NCBI RefSeq assembly: GCF_019431375.1
Contig: NZ_CP080267.1
Location: forward strand, 2,235,933 to 2,299,932
Length of the DNA stretch: 64,000 nucleotides
Direction: 5' to 3'
DNA from: Alcanivorax sp.
GTDB taxonomy: Bacteria > Pseudomonadota > Gammaproteobacteria > Pseudomonadales > Alcanivoracaceae
The notes below the pieces were generated by a model that ran no database searches, had not been told where the DNA came from, and saw only the letters and a program-made list of their open reading frames with translations. Of the stretch, positions 34,526 through 43,812 are shown piece by piece; position 1 is the first letter of the stretch, and each line of letters opens with the position of its first letter. The translations under genes and the position numbers were made by a program.

Positions 34526-35479
34526 ATGAAAACACTGACATTTGCCAACGGCGACGCCATGCCGCAACTGGGTCTGGGTACCTGGAAATCCCAGCCCGGC
34601 GAGGTTTACGAGGCGGTGAAGGCGGCTATCGAGATGGGCTACCGGCACATCGACTGTGCCCATATCTATGGCAACGAGGACGAAATCGGCCAGGCCCTGC
34701 AGGATGTGTTCGCCGCCGGCACCGTGCAGCGCGAGGACCTGTGGATCACCTCCAAGCTGTGGAACAGCGACCATGCCCCGGAGGATGTACAGCCCGCCCT
34801 GGAAACCACCCTGAACAACCTGAAGCTGGATTATCTGGACCTGTACCTGATGCACTGGCCGGTGGCCCTGAAGAAGGGCGTGCCCTTTCCCCAGTCCGGC
34901 AACGACATGGTCTCGCTGAATGAGCTGCCCGTAGCCACCACCTGGGCTGCCATGGAAGCGCTGGTGGACGAGAATCTGACCCGGCAGATCGGCGTGTCCA
35001 ATTTCAGCGTCAAGAAGCTGGAAGACCTGATCGGCAAGGCCCGTCTGAAACCGGCCATGAACCAGATCGAACTGCACCCCTACCTGCAACAGAACGCCAT
35101 GCTGCGCTTCTGCCAGCAACAGGGCATCCACCTGACCGCCTACTCCCCGCTGGGCTCCTCCGACCGCCCGGACGGCCTCAAGGCCGAGGATGAACCGGTG
35201 CTGCTGGAAGATCCGATCATTCATGACATCGCCGACCACCACAGCGCCAGCCCGGCACAGGTGCTGATCGCCTGGGCCCTGCAACGCGGCACGGCGGTGA
35301 TTCCGAAATCGGTGAACCCGCAACGGCTGCAACAGAACCTGGCCGCCGCCGACCTGACACTCAGCGAGGATGACATGCAGGCCATCGCCGAGCTGGACCG
35401 TCACCGCCGCTACGTGGACGGCGGTTTCTGGGCACAGCCGGGCAGCGATTACACCCTGGAAGGTCTCTGGGACGAGTAA
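34526..35479 (+). CDS. Aldo/keto reductase, copy 1 (intact)
   Basis: NADPH-dependent carbonyl reductase of 317 aa with the AKR tetrad D43, Y48, K77 and H110 (HIDCAHIYGNEDE, SKLWNSDHAP, LYLMHWPVALKKG). The C-terminal cofactor-binding part is IPKSVNPQRLQQNL. ATG 34526 follows CAGGAGCAGGTG. A second copy, identical apart from one inserted T, lies at 36457. It probably reduces aldehydes or ketones. Confidence 0.9.
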   Translation: MKTLTFANGDAMPQLGLGTWKSQPGEVYEAVKAAIEMGYRHIDCAHIYGNEDEIGQALQDVFAAGTVQREDLWITSKLWNSDHAPEDVQPALETTLNNLKLDYLDLYLMHWPVALKKGVPFPQSGNDMVSLNELPVATTWAAMEALVDENLTRQIGVSNFSVKKLEDLIGKARLKPAMNQIELHPYLQQNAMLRFCQQQGIHLTAYSPLGSSDRPDGLKAEDEPVLLEDPIIHDIADHHSASPAQVLIAWALQRGTAVIPKSVNPQRLQQNLAAADLTLSEDDMQAIAELDRHRRYVDGGFWAQPGSDYTLEGLWDE

Positions 35480-35500
35480 ACCTCAACCCTACCCCTCCAC

Positions 35501-35575
35501 CGTTGGAGCCTTGCTCGCAAGGCGAACTCGATATTCCATGACCGGGATATTCGCTTTGCAAGCAACGCTCCAACG
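35501..35575. repeat. Inverted repeat, CGTTGGAGCCTTGCTCGCAAGGCGAA family
   Basis: CGTTGGAGCCTTGCTCGCAA pairs imperfectly with TTGCAAGCAACGCTCCAACG. The duplicate at 37433-37507 is part of the 1.9-kb tandem duplication. It lies downstream of the aldo/keto reductase. Confidence 0.85.
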
Positions 35576-35671
35576 ACAACCATCACGGTTTGTCCTGTAA
35601 CGACTTGGCCATTGCCGGCATCTAGTGGTATTGCTGAGAGCTGTTTTTCTTCTCAACCAACAAGGATGGCC

Positions 35672-35736
35672 ATGGATTTTCTGCGCACCCCGGATTCCCG
35701 TTTCGAGCGACTGCTGGACTACCCCTTCGAACCCCA
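35672..35736 (+). pseudogene. Haloalkane dehalogenase 5' fragment (copy 1)
   Basis: The first ~21 codons of the dehalogenase (MDFLRTPDSRFERLLDYPFE) end abruptly after CGAACCCCA, where the sequence switches to scrambled rdgC-derived DNA. It marks the left end of the 1.9-kb tandem duplication. The reading frame runs on to ~35884 without dehalogenase motifs. Non-functional. Confidence 0.9.
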
Positions 35737-35808
35737 GCTGCCGATGGCCTTTTGCGCAGCAGGCCACCAGCTTAGGGGCGGTTTCGCGGCTGGCGTGACG
35801 CAACCGTT

Positions 35809-36236
35809 AGGGTGCCGATGCTCCGCAGGCAGGCCACCATCTGCTCCGTATCGATCAGCAGGGAAGTGCGACGAGAGCGGGTAAAGGCGCGGGGCATCAG
35901 CTCGAAGGTGATCTGCTCTTTCAGGTCCGCTTTTTCCTTGCGACCGACCTTGCGGCCTTCCTCTTCCTGGATGTGCTCCACCTTCTCGTCAAGCAGCTCC
36001 TTGATCACCGGCCCGGGCAGCAGGCGGGAAGTTTCCTGGTAGGTGCAGTAGATAAAACCGTCCACCGCATAGACCATCGGGTCCTGCCCTTTCAGGGGCG
36101 GCACAAAGCCTTCGGTGCGCAGGGTCTGGGAGCCACAGGGCTGACAGCGGTTCTGGTCCAGGATTTCATCGAGCTCGGCCACGGAGGAAGGAAAGGCCTC
36201 TTCGCCCACAAACACAACCAGATTCTTGATCCACAT
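35809..36236 (-). pseudogene. Truncated rdgC copy
   Basis: Encodes the first ~131 residues of RdgC (MWIKNLVVFVGEEAFPSSV to RTSLLIDTE), then a short internal deletion and an unrelated tail. It differs from rdgC by several percent in DNA but few amino acids (for example F17S, T25I, D91E by eye). The DNA next to it (35737-35808) is a rearranged filler with a second piece of rdgC-like sequence (CCGATGGCCTTTTGCGCAG). It lacks the C-terminal half and is not expected to work. Confidence 0.88.
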
Positions 36237-36456
36237 AAACAGGTTCCAAACAAGGGGCGGCGAGAAAAGGCGCCGCCGAAATAGAAGGGTTGGCCACAGT
36301 AGCGAAATGCCCCAAGCGGCTCAAGCGCTCATTCCGGAGAATCGGACAACAATCCGGCAGGAACTGCGGTGCCCTTGGGGGGTCACTGTGGGTAGGGTAT
36401 TTGACCGGCTGCCAAAAGCGGCCGGTACTGTCACACAGCATCTACAGGAGCAGGTG

Positions 36457-37411
36457 ATGAAAACACTGACATTTGCCAACGGCGACGCCATGCCGCAACT
36501 GGGTCTGGGTACCTGGAAATCCCAGCCCGGCGAGGTTTACGAGGCGGTGAAGGCGGCTATCGAGATGGGCTACCGGCACATCGACTGTGCCCATATCTAT
36601 GGCAACGAGGACGAAATCGGCCAGGCCCTGCAGGATGTGTTCGCCGCCGGCACCGTGCAGCGCGAGGACCTGTGGATCACCTCCAAGCTGTGGAACAGCG
36701 ACCATGCCCCGGAGGATGTACAGCCCGCCCTGGAAACCACCCTGAACAACCTGAAGCTGGATTATCTGGACCTGTACCTGATGCACTGGCCGGTGGCCCT
36801 GAAGAAGGGCGTGCCCTTTCCCCAGTCCGGCAACGACATGGTCTCGCTGAATGAGCTGCCCGTAGCCACCACCTGGGCTGCCATGGAAGCGCTGGTGGAC
36901 GAGAATCTGACCCGGCAGATCGGCGTGTCCAATTTCAGCGTCAAGAAGCTGGAAGACCTGATCGGCAAGGCCCGTCTGAAACCGGCCATGAACCAGATCG
37001 AACTGCACCCCTACCTGCAACAGAACGCCATGCTGCGCTTCTGCCAGCAACAGGGCATCCACCTGACCGCCTACTTCCCCGCTGGGCTCCTCCGACCGCC
37101 CGGACGGCCTCAAGGCCGAGGATGAACCGGTGCTGCTGGAAGATCCGATCATTCATGACATCGCCGACCACCACAGCGCCAGCCCGGCACAGGTGCTGAT
37201 CGCCTGGGCCCTGCAACGCGGCACGGCGGTGATTCCGAAATCGGTGAACCCGCAACGGCTGCAACAGAACCTGGCCGCCGCCGACCTGACACTCAGCGAG
37301 GATGACATGCAGGCCATCGCCGAGCTGGACCGTCACCGCCGCTACGTGGACGGCGGTTTCTGGGCACAGCCGGGCAGCGATTACACCCTGGAAGGTCTCT
37401 GGGACGAGTAA
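36457..37411 (+). pseudogene. Aldo/keto reductase, copy 2 (frameshifted)
   Basis: Identical to the copy at 34526-35479, as far as I compared, except for one extra T at ~37075 (TACTTCCCCGC against TACTCCCCGC). That T shifts the frame after HLTAY and stops the protein near 37125. The remaining frame resumes at 37130. All catalytic tetrad residues precede the break, but the C-terminal NADPH-binding part is lost. It is either very recent or an assembly or sequencing error. Confidence 0.88.
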
Positions 37412-37432
37412 ACCTCAACCCTACCCCTCCAC

Positions 37433-37507
37433 CGTTGGAGCCTTGCTCGCAAGGCGAACTCGATATTCCATGACCGGGATATTCGCTTTGCAAGCAACGC
37501 TCCAACG
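37433..37507. repeat. Inverted repeat, second copy of 35501-35575
   Basis: Same palindrome carried along in the tandem duplication, upstream of the intact dehalogenase gene. Confidence 0.85.
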
Positions 37508-37604
37508 ACAACCATCACGGTTTGTCCTGTAACGACTTGGCCATTGCCGGCATCTAGTGGTATTGCTGAGAGCTGTTTTTCTTCTCAACCAACAAGGACC
37601 GGCC

Positions 37605-38498
37605 ATGGATTTTCTGCGCACCCCGGATTCCCGTTTCGAGCGACTGCTGGACTACCCCTTCGAACCCCACTACACAGACGTGGGCGGGCTACGCATGCAT
37701 TATCTGGATGAAGGCCCGGCGGATGCCAAACCGGTGCTGATGATGCATGGCGAGCCGTCCTGGTCGTACCTGTACCGGCACATGATTCCGATCTGCGCCG
37801 CCGCCGGGCATCGGGTGCTGGCTCCGGACCTGATCGGTTTCGGCAAGTCCGACAAGCCCACCGACATCAACGCCTACAGTTACCAGAGCCATATGGACTG
37901 GCTGCAATCCTGGCTGGAGCAACTGGACCTGCGTGACATTACCCTGGTGTGCCAGGACTGGGGCTCGTTGCTGGGCCTGCGGCTGGCGGCGGAAAACCCG
38001 GAACGCTTCCGCGCCATCGTGGTAGGTAACGGCATGCTGCCCACTGGCGATCTGAAAGTCCCCAAGGCGTTTCACGTGTGGAAGAATTTCGCGCTTTACA
38101 GCCCGGTGTTCCCCATCGCCCGCATTATCGGCAGTGGCACCTTCAAGACACTGGGCCCGGATGAGCGCCGCGCCTACGATGCCCCCTTCCCGAACAGGAA
38201 ATACAAAGTCGGCGCCCGAGCATTCCCGAAGCTGGTACCGGTAACCCCGGATGACCCGGCCAGCGATGCCAATCGCAAGGCCTGGAAAGTGCTGGAACAG
38301 TGGAACAAACCGTTCCTGACCACCTTCAGCAACGGCGACCCGATCACCAGGGGCGGCGACAAGTACATGCAGGAGCGTATTCCCGGCGCCAAGGGACAGC
38401 CTCACCAGACCCTGGTAGGCGGTCACTTTCTTCAGGAGGATTCGCCGGTGCAGTTTGCCCGCGCCGTGAATGCGCTGATTGCCGGGATGGAATCGTAG
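37605..38498 (+). CDS. Haloalkane dehalogenase, subfamily I
   Basis: Alpha/beta-fold hydrolase of 297 aa that replaces halogen on alkanes by hydroxyl through an ester intermediate. Catalytic triad D118 (CQDWGS, followed by halide-binding W119), D245 (FSNGDPIT) and H274 (GGHFLQED). The oxyanion motif HGEPSWSYLYR, with Glu rather than Asn, marks subfamily I (DhlA/DhmA type). ATG 37605. The only intact copy; fragments lie on both sides at 35672 and 39227. The substrate range is unknown. Confidence 0.92.
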   Translation: MDFLRTPDSRFERLLDYPFEPHYTDVGGLRMHYLDEGPADAKPVLMMHGEPSWSYLYRHMIPICAAAGHRVLAPDLIGFGKSDKPTDINAYSYQSHMDWLQSWLEQLDLRDITLVCQDWGSLLGLRLAAENPERFRAIVVGNGMLPTGDLKVPKAFHVWKNFALYSPVFPIARIIGSGTFKTLGPDERRAYDAPFPNRKYKVGARAFPKLVPVTPDDPASDANRKAWKVLEQWNKPFLTTFSNGDPITRGGDKYMQERIPGAKGQPHQTLVGGHFLQEDSPVQFARAVNALIAGMES

Positions 38499-38517
38499 GC
38501 ACCCCGCCCGCACGCTA

Positions 38518-38556
38518 TAAAGAGCGCAGGGCTCAGTGAGCCTTGCGCTTTCTTTA
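38518..38556. terminator. Bidirectional terminator after the dehalogenase
   Basis: Hairpin pairing AGCGCAGGGCTCA with TGAGCCTTGCGCT (one mismatch), with A-rich and T-rich flanks. It sits between convergent genes. A duplicate is at 39731-39769. Confidence 0.75.
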
Positions 38557-38600
38557 CCGGGTCGCAATCTCCCTGGCGTAAACCGGCATGGCGGGAGATT

Positions 38601-39226
38601 CTAGGCTTCCAGCCTGTCACCAACAGCCAGGGTGCGAGTCCGGATATCATAAAAAGCGCTCAGGGGTACCGGCCTGGAAAACACATAACCCTGAATACGA
38701 TCACAGCCGAGATCCATCAACGCCTTGACGGTATCATTGTCCTCCGGCCCCTCCGCGACGACCGTCATATTCAGCTCATGGGCCAGGGCAATCACCGCTC
38801 GCACTATGGCGTAGTGCGCATCTTCTTCCAGCATGTCAGTGACGAAACTGCGATCAATCTTTATTTCTCTGACAGCAAACTGTCGTAAATACGACATGGA
38901 AGAAAAGCCAACGCCGAAATCATCAATACTGCACTCCACCCCCATCTCTGCCAGACGGGCAACCACTTCGCTGACTTTTTCCGGGTCACTGATGACACTG
39001 GTTTCTGTCATTTCCAGGCGCAGATCTTCTGGCCGGCCCTGATATTTTTCCAGTGCCTGTAACACGACCCGATACAAGTCGGTTTCCAGCAGGTCGACAG
39101 CGGAAATGTTCACACTCAGACAGGTAGGCAAGCCATCACGCCGAAGCCCTGCAGCTATTCGGACAGCTTCATTCAAGACATACTCTGTCAGCCTGGATAT
39201 CAGCCCGGCACGCTCAAGCAAGGGAG
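38601..39226 (-). pseudogene. EAL-domain 3' fragment (tandem copy)
   Basis: Copy of the C-terminal ~208 codons of the gene at 39814-42018 (from PLLERAGLISRLTEYVLNEA to the stop). At 39226 it is fused to a reversed piece of the dehalogenase gene. The frame runs into that piece and gives a spurious start at 39278. It lacks the N-terminal sensor and the first part of the EAL domain, including its E-V-L motif, so it should be inactive. Confidence 0.88.
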
Positions 39227-39711
39227 CCATCGTGGTAGGTAACGGCATGCTGCCCACTGGCGATCTGAAAGTCCCCAAGGCGTTTCACGTGTGGAAGAAT
39301 TTCGCGCTTTACAGCCCGGTGTTCCCCATCGCCCGCATTATCGGCAGTGGCACCTTCAAGACACTGGGCCCGGATGAGCGTCGCGCCTACGATGCCCCCT
39401 TCCCGAACAGGAAATACAAAGTCGGCGCCCGGGCATTTCCGAAGCTGGTGCCGGTGACCCCGGATGACCCGGCCAGCGATGCCAATCGCAAGGCCTGGAA
39501 AGTGCTGGAACAGTGGAACAAACCGTTCCTGACCACCTTCAGCAACGGCGACCCGATCACCCGGGGCGGCGACAAGTACATGCAGGAGCGTATTCCCGGC
39601 GCCAAGGGACAGCCTCACCAGACCCTGGTAGGCGGTCACTTTCTTCAGGAGGATTCGCCGGTGCAGTTTGCCCGCGCCGTGAATGCGCTGATTGCCGGGA
39701 TGGAATCGTAG
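39227..39711 (+). pseudogene. Haloalkane dehalogenase 3' fragment (divergent allele)
   Basis: Encodes residues from AIVVGNGMLPTG to the stop, identical in protein to 38014-38498 but with six base differences, all synonymous. It holds D245 and H274 but not the nucleophile D118, so it is inactive. It is the right part of a 1213-bp tandem duplication. The terminator copy follows at 39731. Confidence 0.9.
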
Positions 39712-39730
39712 GCACCCCGCCCGCACGCTA

Positions 39731-39769
39731 TAAAGAGCGCAGGGCTCAGTGAGCCTTGCGCTTTCTTTG
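39731..39769. terminator. Bidirectional terminator, second copy
   Basis: Same hairpin as 38518-38556, with one base change in the 3' flank (TCTTTGCC against TCTTTACC). Confidence 0.75.
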
Positions 39770-39813
39770 CCGGGTCGCAATCTCCCTGGCGTAAACCGGC
39801 ATGGCGGGAGATT

Positions 39814-42018
39814 CTAGGCTTCCAGCCTGTCACCAACAGCCAGGGTGCGAGTCCGGATATCATAAAAAGCGCTCAGGGGTACCGGCCTGGAAAACACATA
39901 ACCCTGAATACGATCACAGCCGAGATCCATCAACGCCTTGACGGTATCATTGTCCTCCGGCCCCTCCGCGACGACCGTCATATTCAGCTCATGGGCCAGG
40001 GCAATCACCGCTCGCACTATGGCGTAGTGCGCATCTTCTTCCAGCATGTCAGTGACGAAACTGCGATCAATCTTTATTTCTCTGACAGCAAACTGTCGTA
40101 AATACGACATGGAAGAAAAGCCAACGCCGAAATCATCAATACTGCACTCCACCCCCATCTCTGCCAGACGGGCAACCACTTCGCTGACTTTTTCCGGGTC
40201 ACTGATGACACTGGTTTCTGTCATTTCCAGGCGCAGATCTTCTGGCCGGCCCTGATATTTTTCCAGTGCCTGTAACACGACCCGATACAAGTCGGTTTCC
40301 AGCAGGTCGACAGCGGAAATGTTCACACTCAGACAGGTAGGCAAGCCATCACGCCGAAGCCCTGCAGCTATTCGGACAGCTTCATTCAAGACATACTCTG
40401 TCAGCCTGGATATCAGCCCGGCACGCTCAAGCAAGGGAACAAAGTAAGCCGGTGACAACTCTCCCAGGGAAGGGTGATTCCAACGCACCAGCACCTCGGC
40501 GCCGACCACCGCCCCACTACTCAAATCAACCTGAGGCTGCAGACAAACACTCAAGCCTTCGCCCCGCATTCGGCGAAAATCGCGAATCACGAACAATGCC
40601 TGCGGGTCCGGATCCATTCCCGGGTGGTAGTGCATCCAGTAACGCCGGCGGCTGGCGCCAACAGCCATTGCCGTTTCCGCCTGTCTCAACACTTCCGTTA
40701 CATCACATCGCCGGCCTTCCAGACGCGCCACCCCCACGCCAAAACGGGGCTCTATATCCATACCGCCCACCGACAAGGGCGACACATCAATCAAATCCTC
40801 AATGCTCGCCACCGTACCCTCTGCGAGAACCGCAAAGACCCCGCGCCCAAAGTGTCCGACAGCGAGAAAGTTCTGCTTCTGAAAGCGTTGCCCGACTGCC
40901 GCCAGCACCCCCTCACCGATCTGAAAGCCCAACCCACAGATAATTTCATTCAGATCGGTCAATTTAAGAACCAGCAGGACACCGTTTTTTTTCTGACGGG
41001 AAATCGCCTGTAACTGGCTGAAGAACCCGGCGCGGGTAGCCAACCCGGTCAGACGGTCATGGCTGGCCCAATGACGCAACTCATTTTCCGCTTTTTTCTG
41101 CGAATCCAGGGCCCCTTCAAGATCACGAGTGCGGCGCTGAACAAGGGTGCGCATTTGCCATGAATAGCCATAACCCAATAGCGCCAGTAACAGCACCCCT
41201 GCCAGGCCCCATAACAACCATTTGTAACGCCACCATCCTGCATTTTCTGACCACTCTATCTGGCTACGCCATCGTTCAAAAATATCGTAATAACGACCGC
41301 TGGATATCACCAGACCCAGTTCATTCTGAAGCCAGGCATGCAAACCGGGACGTTCTGCAGAGACGGCAAACACATAGGGTCTCGGCCATATCGGTGGCCC
41401 CAGGGACTGCAGGTCCATTTTTTCCAGGGCAATAGTGCGGTTGGCCAACTGCTGCGGAACCACGGCAAATTCTGCTTCACCGTTTATCACCGCACGAAGC
41501 GCGGCTTCGAAGTCCTCCCGCAATACCGGGATCACAGCGATGTTATTTTCTGCCAATGCCTCCTCGGCATATCCTTTATTTTCCAGCGCCACACTTTTTC
41601 CGGAAAGCGCCGTCACATCACTTATCCCGGGACTACCAGGAAGACCATAAATACCGTGCGTGAGAAAATAGAAGGGGGTCGTGAAAAGGAATTTTTCACT
41701 TCGTTTTTTTGAAGCGAACATTGCCACCACATCAACCTGGCCGGACTCAAGCTGATCAATTGCTGACGCCCAATCCATCAACCGGTGCTCAGATTTTCTG
41801 CCTTGTCGTTCAACCAGGGATTTCTCCAGGTCGAAAATCATCCCCCTGTTTTTCCCGCTCTCATCAACCCACTGGAACGGAGGATAATTATCATCACCGG
41901 CAAAAATAATGGTTTCCGGAACAGTACTCTCGGCACAGGCTACAGAAGCGACGAACAAGGCAGCGCAACCGTACATCCACCCCCATGTTTTCCTTTCATT
42001 CTTATAATTCATTGGCAT
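39814..42018 (-). CDS. Periplasmic solute-binding sensor / degenerate GGDEF / EAL phosphodiesterase
   Basis: Membrane signalling protein of 734 aa: signal peptide (YGCAALFVASVACAES), an extracellular SBP_bac_3-type sensor (residues ~35-260, IIFAGDDNYPPFQWVDESG), one transmembrane helix (WLLWGLAGVLLLALLGYGY), a GGDEF domain lacking the motif (GHFGRGVFAVL), and an EAL domain with EVL in place of EAL plus EMTETS and IDDFGVGFSSM. It likely degrades c-di-GMP in response to a small solute. Its C-terminal third is tandemly duplicated at 38601. Confidence 0.88.
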   Translation of the reverse strand: MPMNYKNERKTWGWMYGCAALFVASVACAESTVPETIIFAGDDNYPPFQWVDESGKNRGMIFDLEKSLVERQGRKSEHRLMDWASAIDQLESGQVDVVAMFASKKRSEKFLFTTPFYFLTHGIYGLPGSPGISDVTALSGKSVALENKGYAEEALAENNIAVIPVLREDFEAALRAVINGEAEFAVVPQQLANRTIALEKMDLQSLGPPIWPRPYVFAVSAERPGLHAWLQNELGLVISSGRYYDIFERWRSQIEWSENAGWWRYKWLLWGLAGVLLLALLGYGYSWQMRTLVQRRTRDLEGALDSQKKAENELRHWASHDRLTGLATRAGFFSQLQAISRQKKNGVLLVLKLTDLNEIICGLGFQIGEGVLAAVGQRFQKQNFLAVGHFGRGVFAVLAEGTVASIEDLIDVSPLSVGGMDIEPRFGVGVARLEGRRCDVTEVLRQAETAMAVGASRRRYWMHYHPGMDPDPQALFVIRDFRRMRGEGLSVCLQPQVDLSSGAVVGAEVLVRWNHPSLGELSPAYFVPLLERAGLISRLTEYVLNEAVRIAAGLRRDGLPTCLSVNISAVDLLETDLYRVVLQALEKYQGRPEDLRLEMTETSVISDPEKVSEVVARLAEMGVECSIDDFGVGFSSMSYLRQFAVREIKIDRSFVTDMLEEDAHYAIVRAVIALAHELNMTVVAEGPEDNDTVKALMDLGCDRIQGYVFSRPVPLSAFYDIRTRTLAVGDRLEA

Positions 42019-42065
42019 CCCTCGCCAATTTTCATTATTTGAAGAAACCCCAGGGAGTTTGCTAT

Positions 42066-43277
42066 TCAGGCAATCCCTGCTCCCGCCTCCCGGAATCGCT
42101 GCTCAGTGTCGCCATGCCAGAATTCAACTCTGTTTCTGCCCCTCTCCTTCGCATGGTACAAGGCTTTGTCTGCCTGGCAGAAAATCTGCTCTTCGCTGAG
42201 CACCTCATCCCCCCGGACACAAGCGACACCAAAACTCGCGGTAACCGATATCGATACATCGGAAAGTGCAATGCGCTGCGCCTCTATCCCTTTACGACAT
42301 CGCTCCACTACCAGGGCTGCGCCATTCAGATCCGTTTCCGGCATCAGCACCATGAACTCTTCACCACCAATGCGGCCGACACGATCAGTTTCACGCAGAG
42401 ACCCTTTCAATATCTCCGCCACCCTCTCCAGTACCCGGTCCCCGGCACCATGACCATAGCGGTCATTGATCTGTTTGAAATGGTCCAGATCCATGACGCA
42501 TACCGATACAGAGCTACCACTGCGCCGGCTACGTGCGAGCTCATAGCTGAACTGATCGAACAGGGCGCGCCGGTTCGACAGGCCAGTCAGCGGATCGGTA
42601 ACGGCCAGGTCCCGAATCTGATTTTCACGAATCTGCCAACGGCGCAGCAGTACATAGGTGAACCCGAACACCATGGTCAGAAAAGGGACGGAAAAGGCAA
42701 TCATGCTGTTGACCCAGTAAACGGACACCATGTCCTTGGTCACCGGATCCGCCTTTAGCAGCGGCGCATATTGCAGCTTGCCCTGCACGATCAGCGCATA
42801 GATGGCCAGCACCATGACGGTGTGCAGCACCAGGCTGCAGGTGACCCGTTTGAAATCGAAGAGAATAAAGCCGGTGAGCGGTGACCCCACCAGAACCAGA
42901 CCCATGATCGGGTTATACAGGCCCATCACATAGCCGACCCCGAGAAAGGAAAAGCCGAAGAAGTGAATGCACACATTGGGGTAGGCCACCGAGTGGCGTT
43001 TGCGTTTGTGCAGGGCGATGCCCCAGCAGGCCAGCAACAGCCAGCCCATCACGTTAAAGAGGAAGATATCGCGGGCCAGCGCAGCCCCTTCCAAAGACAG
43101 GAACTGCTCACCAAAACCGGTATAGCGCAGCGTGAACAATAACCAGCCGAGAAAACCGAGCATCAGCAGGCCGGTGAGCACTGACAACAACAGGCTCTTG
43201 TCCCGATCACTCCAGTCGAGCAGATCGGTGATGGGAAGCGGATTGCGATCAACCGCTGACATGGCATGAGTTCTCAT
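42066..43277 (-). CDS. Membrane diguanylate cyclase (GGDEF)
   Basis: Protein of 403 aa with six or more N-terminal hydrophobic segments (residues ~28-225, SLLLSVLTGLLMLGFLGWL and others), a short linker and a GGDEF domain with the active motif GGEEF. A canonical inhibitory site R-E-T-D lies five residues before it, so product inhibition by c-di-GMP is expected. It is encoded just upstream of the EAL protein on the same strand (47-bp gap), suggesting opposed partners in c-di-GMP control. Confidence 0.9.
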   Translation of the reverse strand: MRTHAMSAVDRNPLPITDLLDWSDRDKSLLLSVLTGLLMLGFLGWLLFTLRYTGFGEQFLSLEGAALARDIFLFNVMGWLLLACWGIALHKRKRHSVAYPNVCIHFFGFSFLGVGYVMGLYNPIMGLVLVGSPLTGFILFDFKRVTCSLVLHTVMVLAIYALIVQGKLQYAPLLKADPVTKDMVSVYWVNSMIAFSVPFLTMVFGFTYVLLRRWQIRENQIRDLAVTDPLTGLSNRRALFDQFSYELARSRRSGSSVSVCVMDLDHFKQINDRYGHGAGDRVLERVAEILKGSLRETDRVGRIGGEEFMVLMPETDLNGAALVVERCRKGIEAQRIALSDVSISVTASFGVACVRGDEVLSEEQIFCQADKALYHAKERGRNRVEFWHGDTEQRFREAGAGIA

Positions 43278-43365
43278 TCATACCGGAATTATGTCACACG
43301 GCTAACCCGATTGAGTGAAATCTGATCGACGCTGGTGCCCTGCCAGCCGCCAGTGGTCGGAAAGA

Positions 43366-43812
43366 CTACCCGTCCTCTTCATGGCGTTGCTGCGCACCGG
43401 GACGCAAGCCCCAGATCACGAGCAGCAACGCCACCACCATGGCCAGGGACAGGCTGATCAACAACAGGCTGACCACTTGCTCCTGCCAGGGTGCCGCCGT
43501 GAAGCCCGCCGCCGCCAGCGGCATCATGGCCCCGGTGCCCCAGATGGCAGCAAGCAGCGTTGCCAGCCAGTTGGCATAGGTGCCATAGAGCGCCAGCCAC
43601 CCGGTCAGCCAGGCGGCCCTGGAGGACAACACCAGGCGCCCCCAGCAAAGCCCCAGGGCAACCAACAGCAAGCCGTTGGTAATGCCCTGCATGTGGCTGG
43701 CCAGCCCCATACGCGGATTGGCCAGAAGCGGCAGGGTGAAGCCGGTCAACAGCCCCAGTAACAGCAAGAGGAAACCGGCGAACAACAGCCGCCGCGATAC
43801 GTTCCGTTTCAT
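43366..43812 (-). CDS. Small membrane protein, hydroxylaminobenzene mutase-like
   Basis: Protein of 148 aa with four hydrophobic helices. The segment LLLGLLTGFTLPLLANPRMG followed by HMQGITNGLLLVALGLCW resembles the family annotated as (hydroxyamino)benzene mutase (HabA/HabB-like), but the actual role here is uncertain. ATG 43812 follows AGGAG. It overlaps the end of the upstream hydrolase gene by four bases (ATGA), so the two form a coupled pair. Confidence 0.6.
   Translation of the reverse strand: MKRNVSRRLLFAGFLLLLLGLLTGFTLPLLANPRMGLASHMQGITNGLLLVALGLCWGRLVLSSRAAWLTGWLALYGTYANWLATLLAAIWGTGAMMPLAAAGFTAAPWQEQVVSLLLISLSLAMVVALLLVIWGLRPGAQQRHEEDG

Noticed and set aside
36457..37411. Programmed frameshift in the second aldo/keto reductase
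   Set aside because: The identical copy at 34526 needs no shift and no slippery site is present; a single inserted T is the simpler reading.
38601..39278. Separate short EAL protein
   Set aside because: It is a truncated tandem copy whose N-terminus is reversed dehalogenase sequence.
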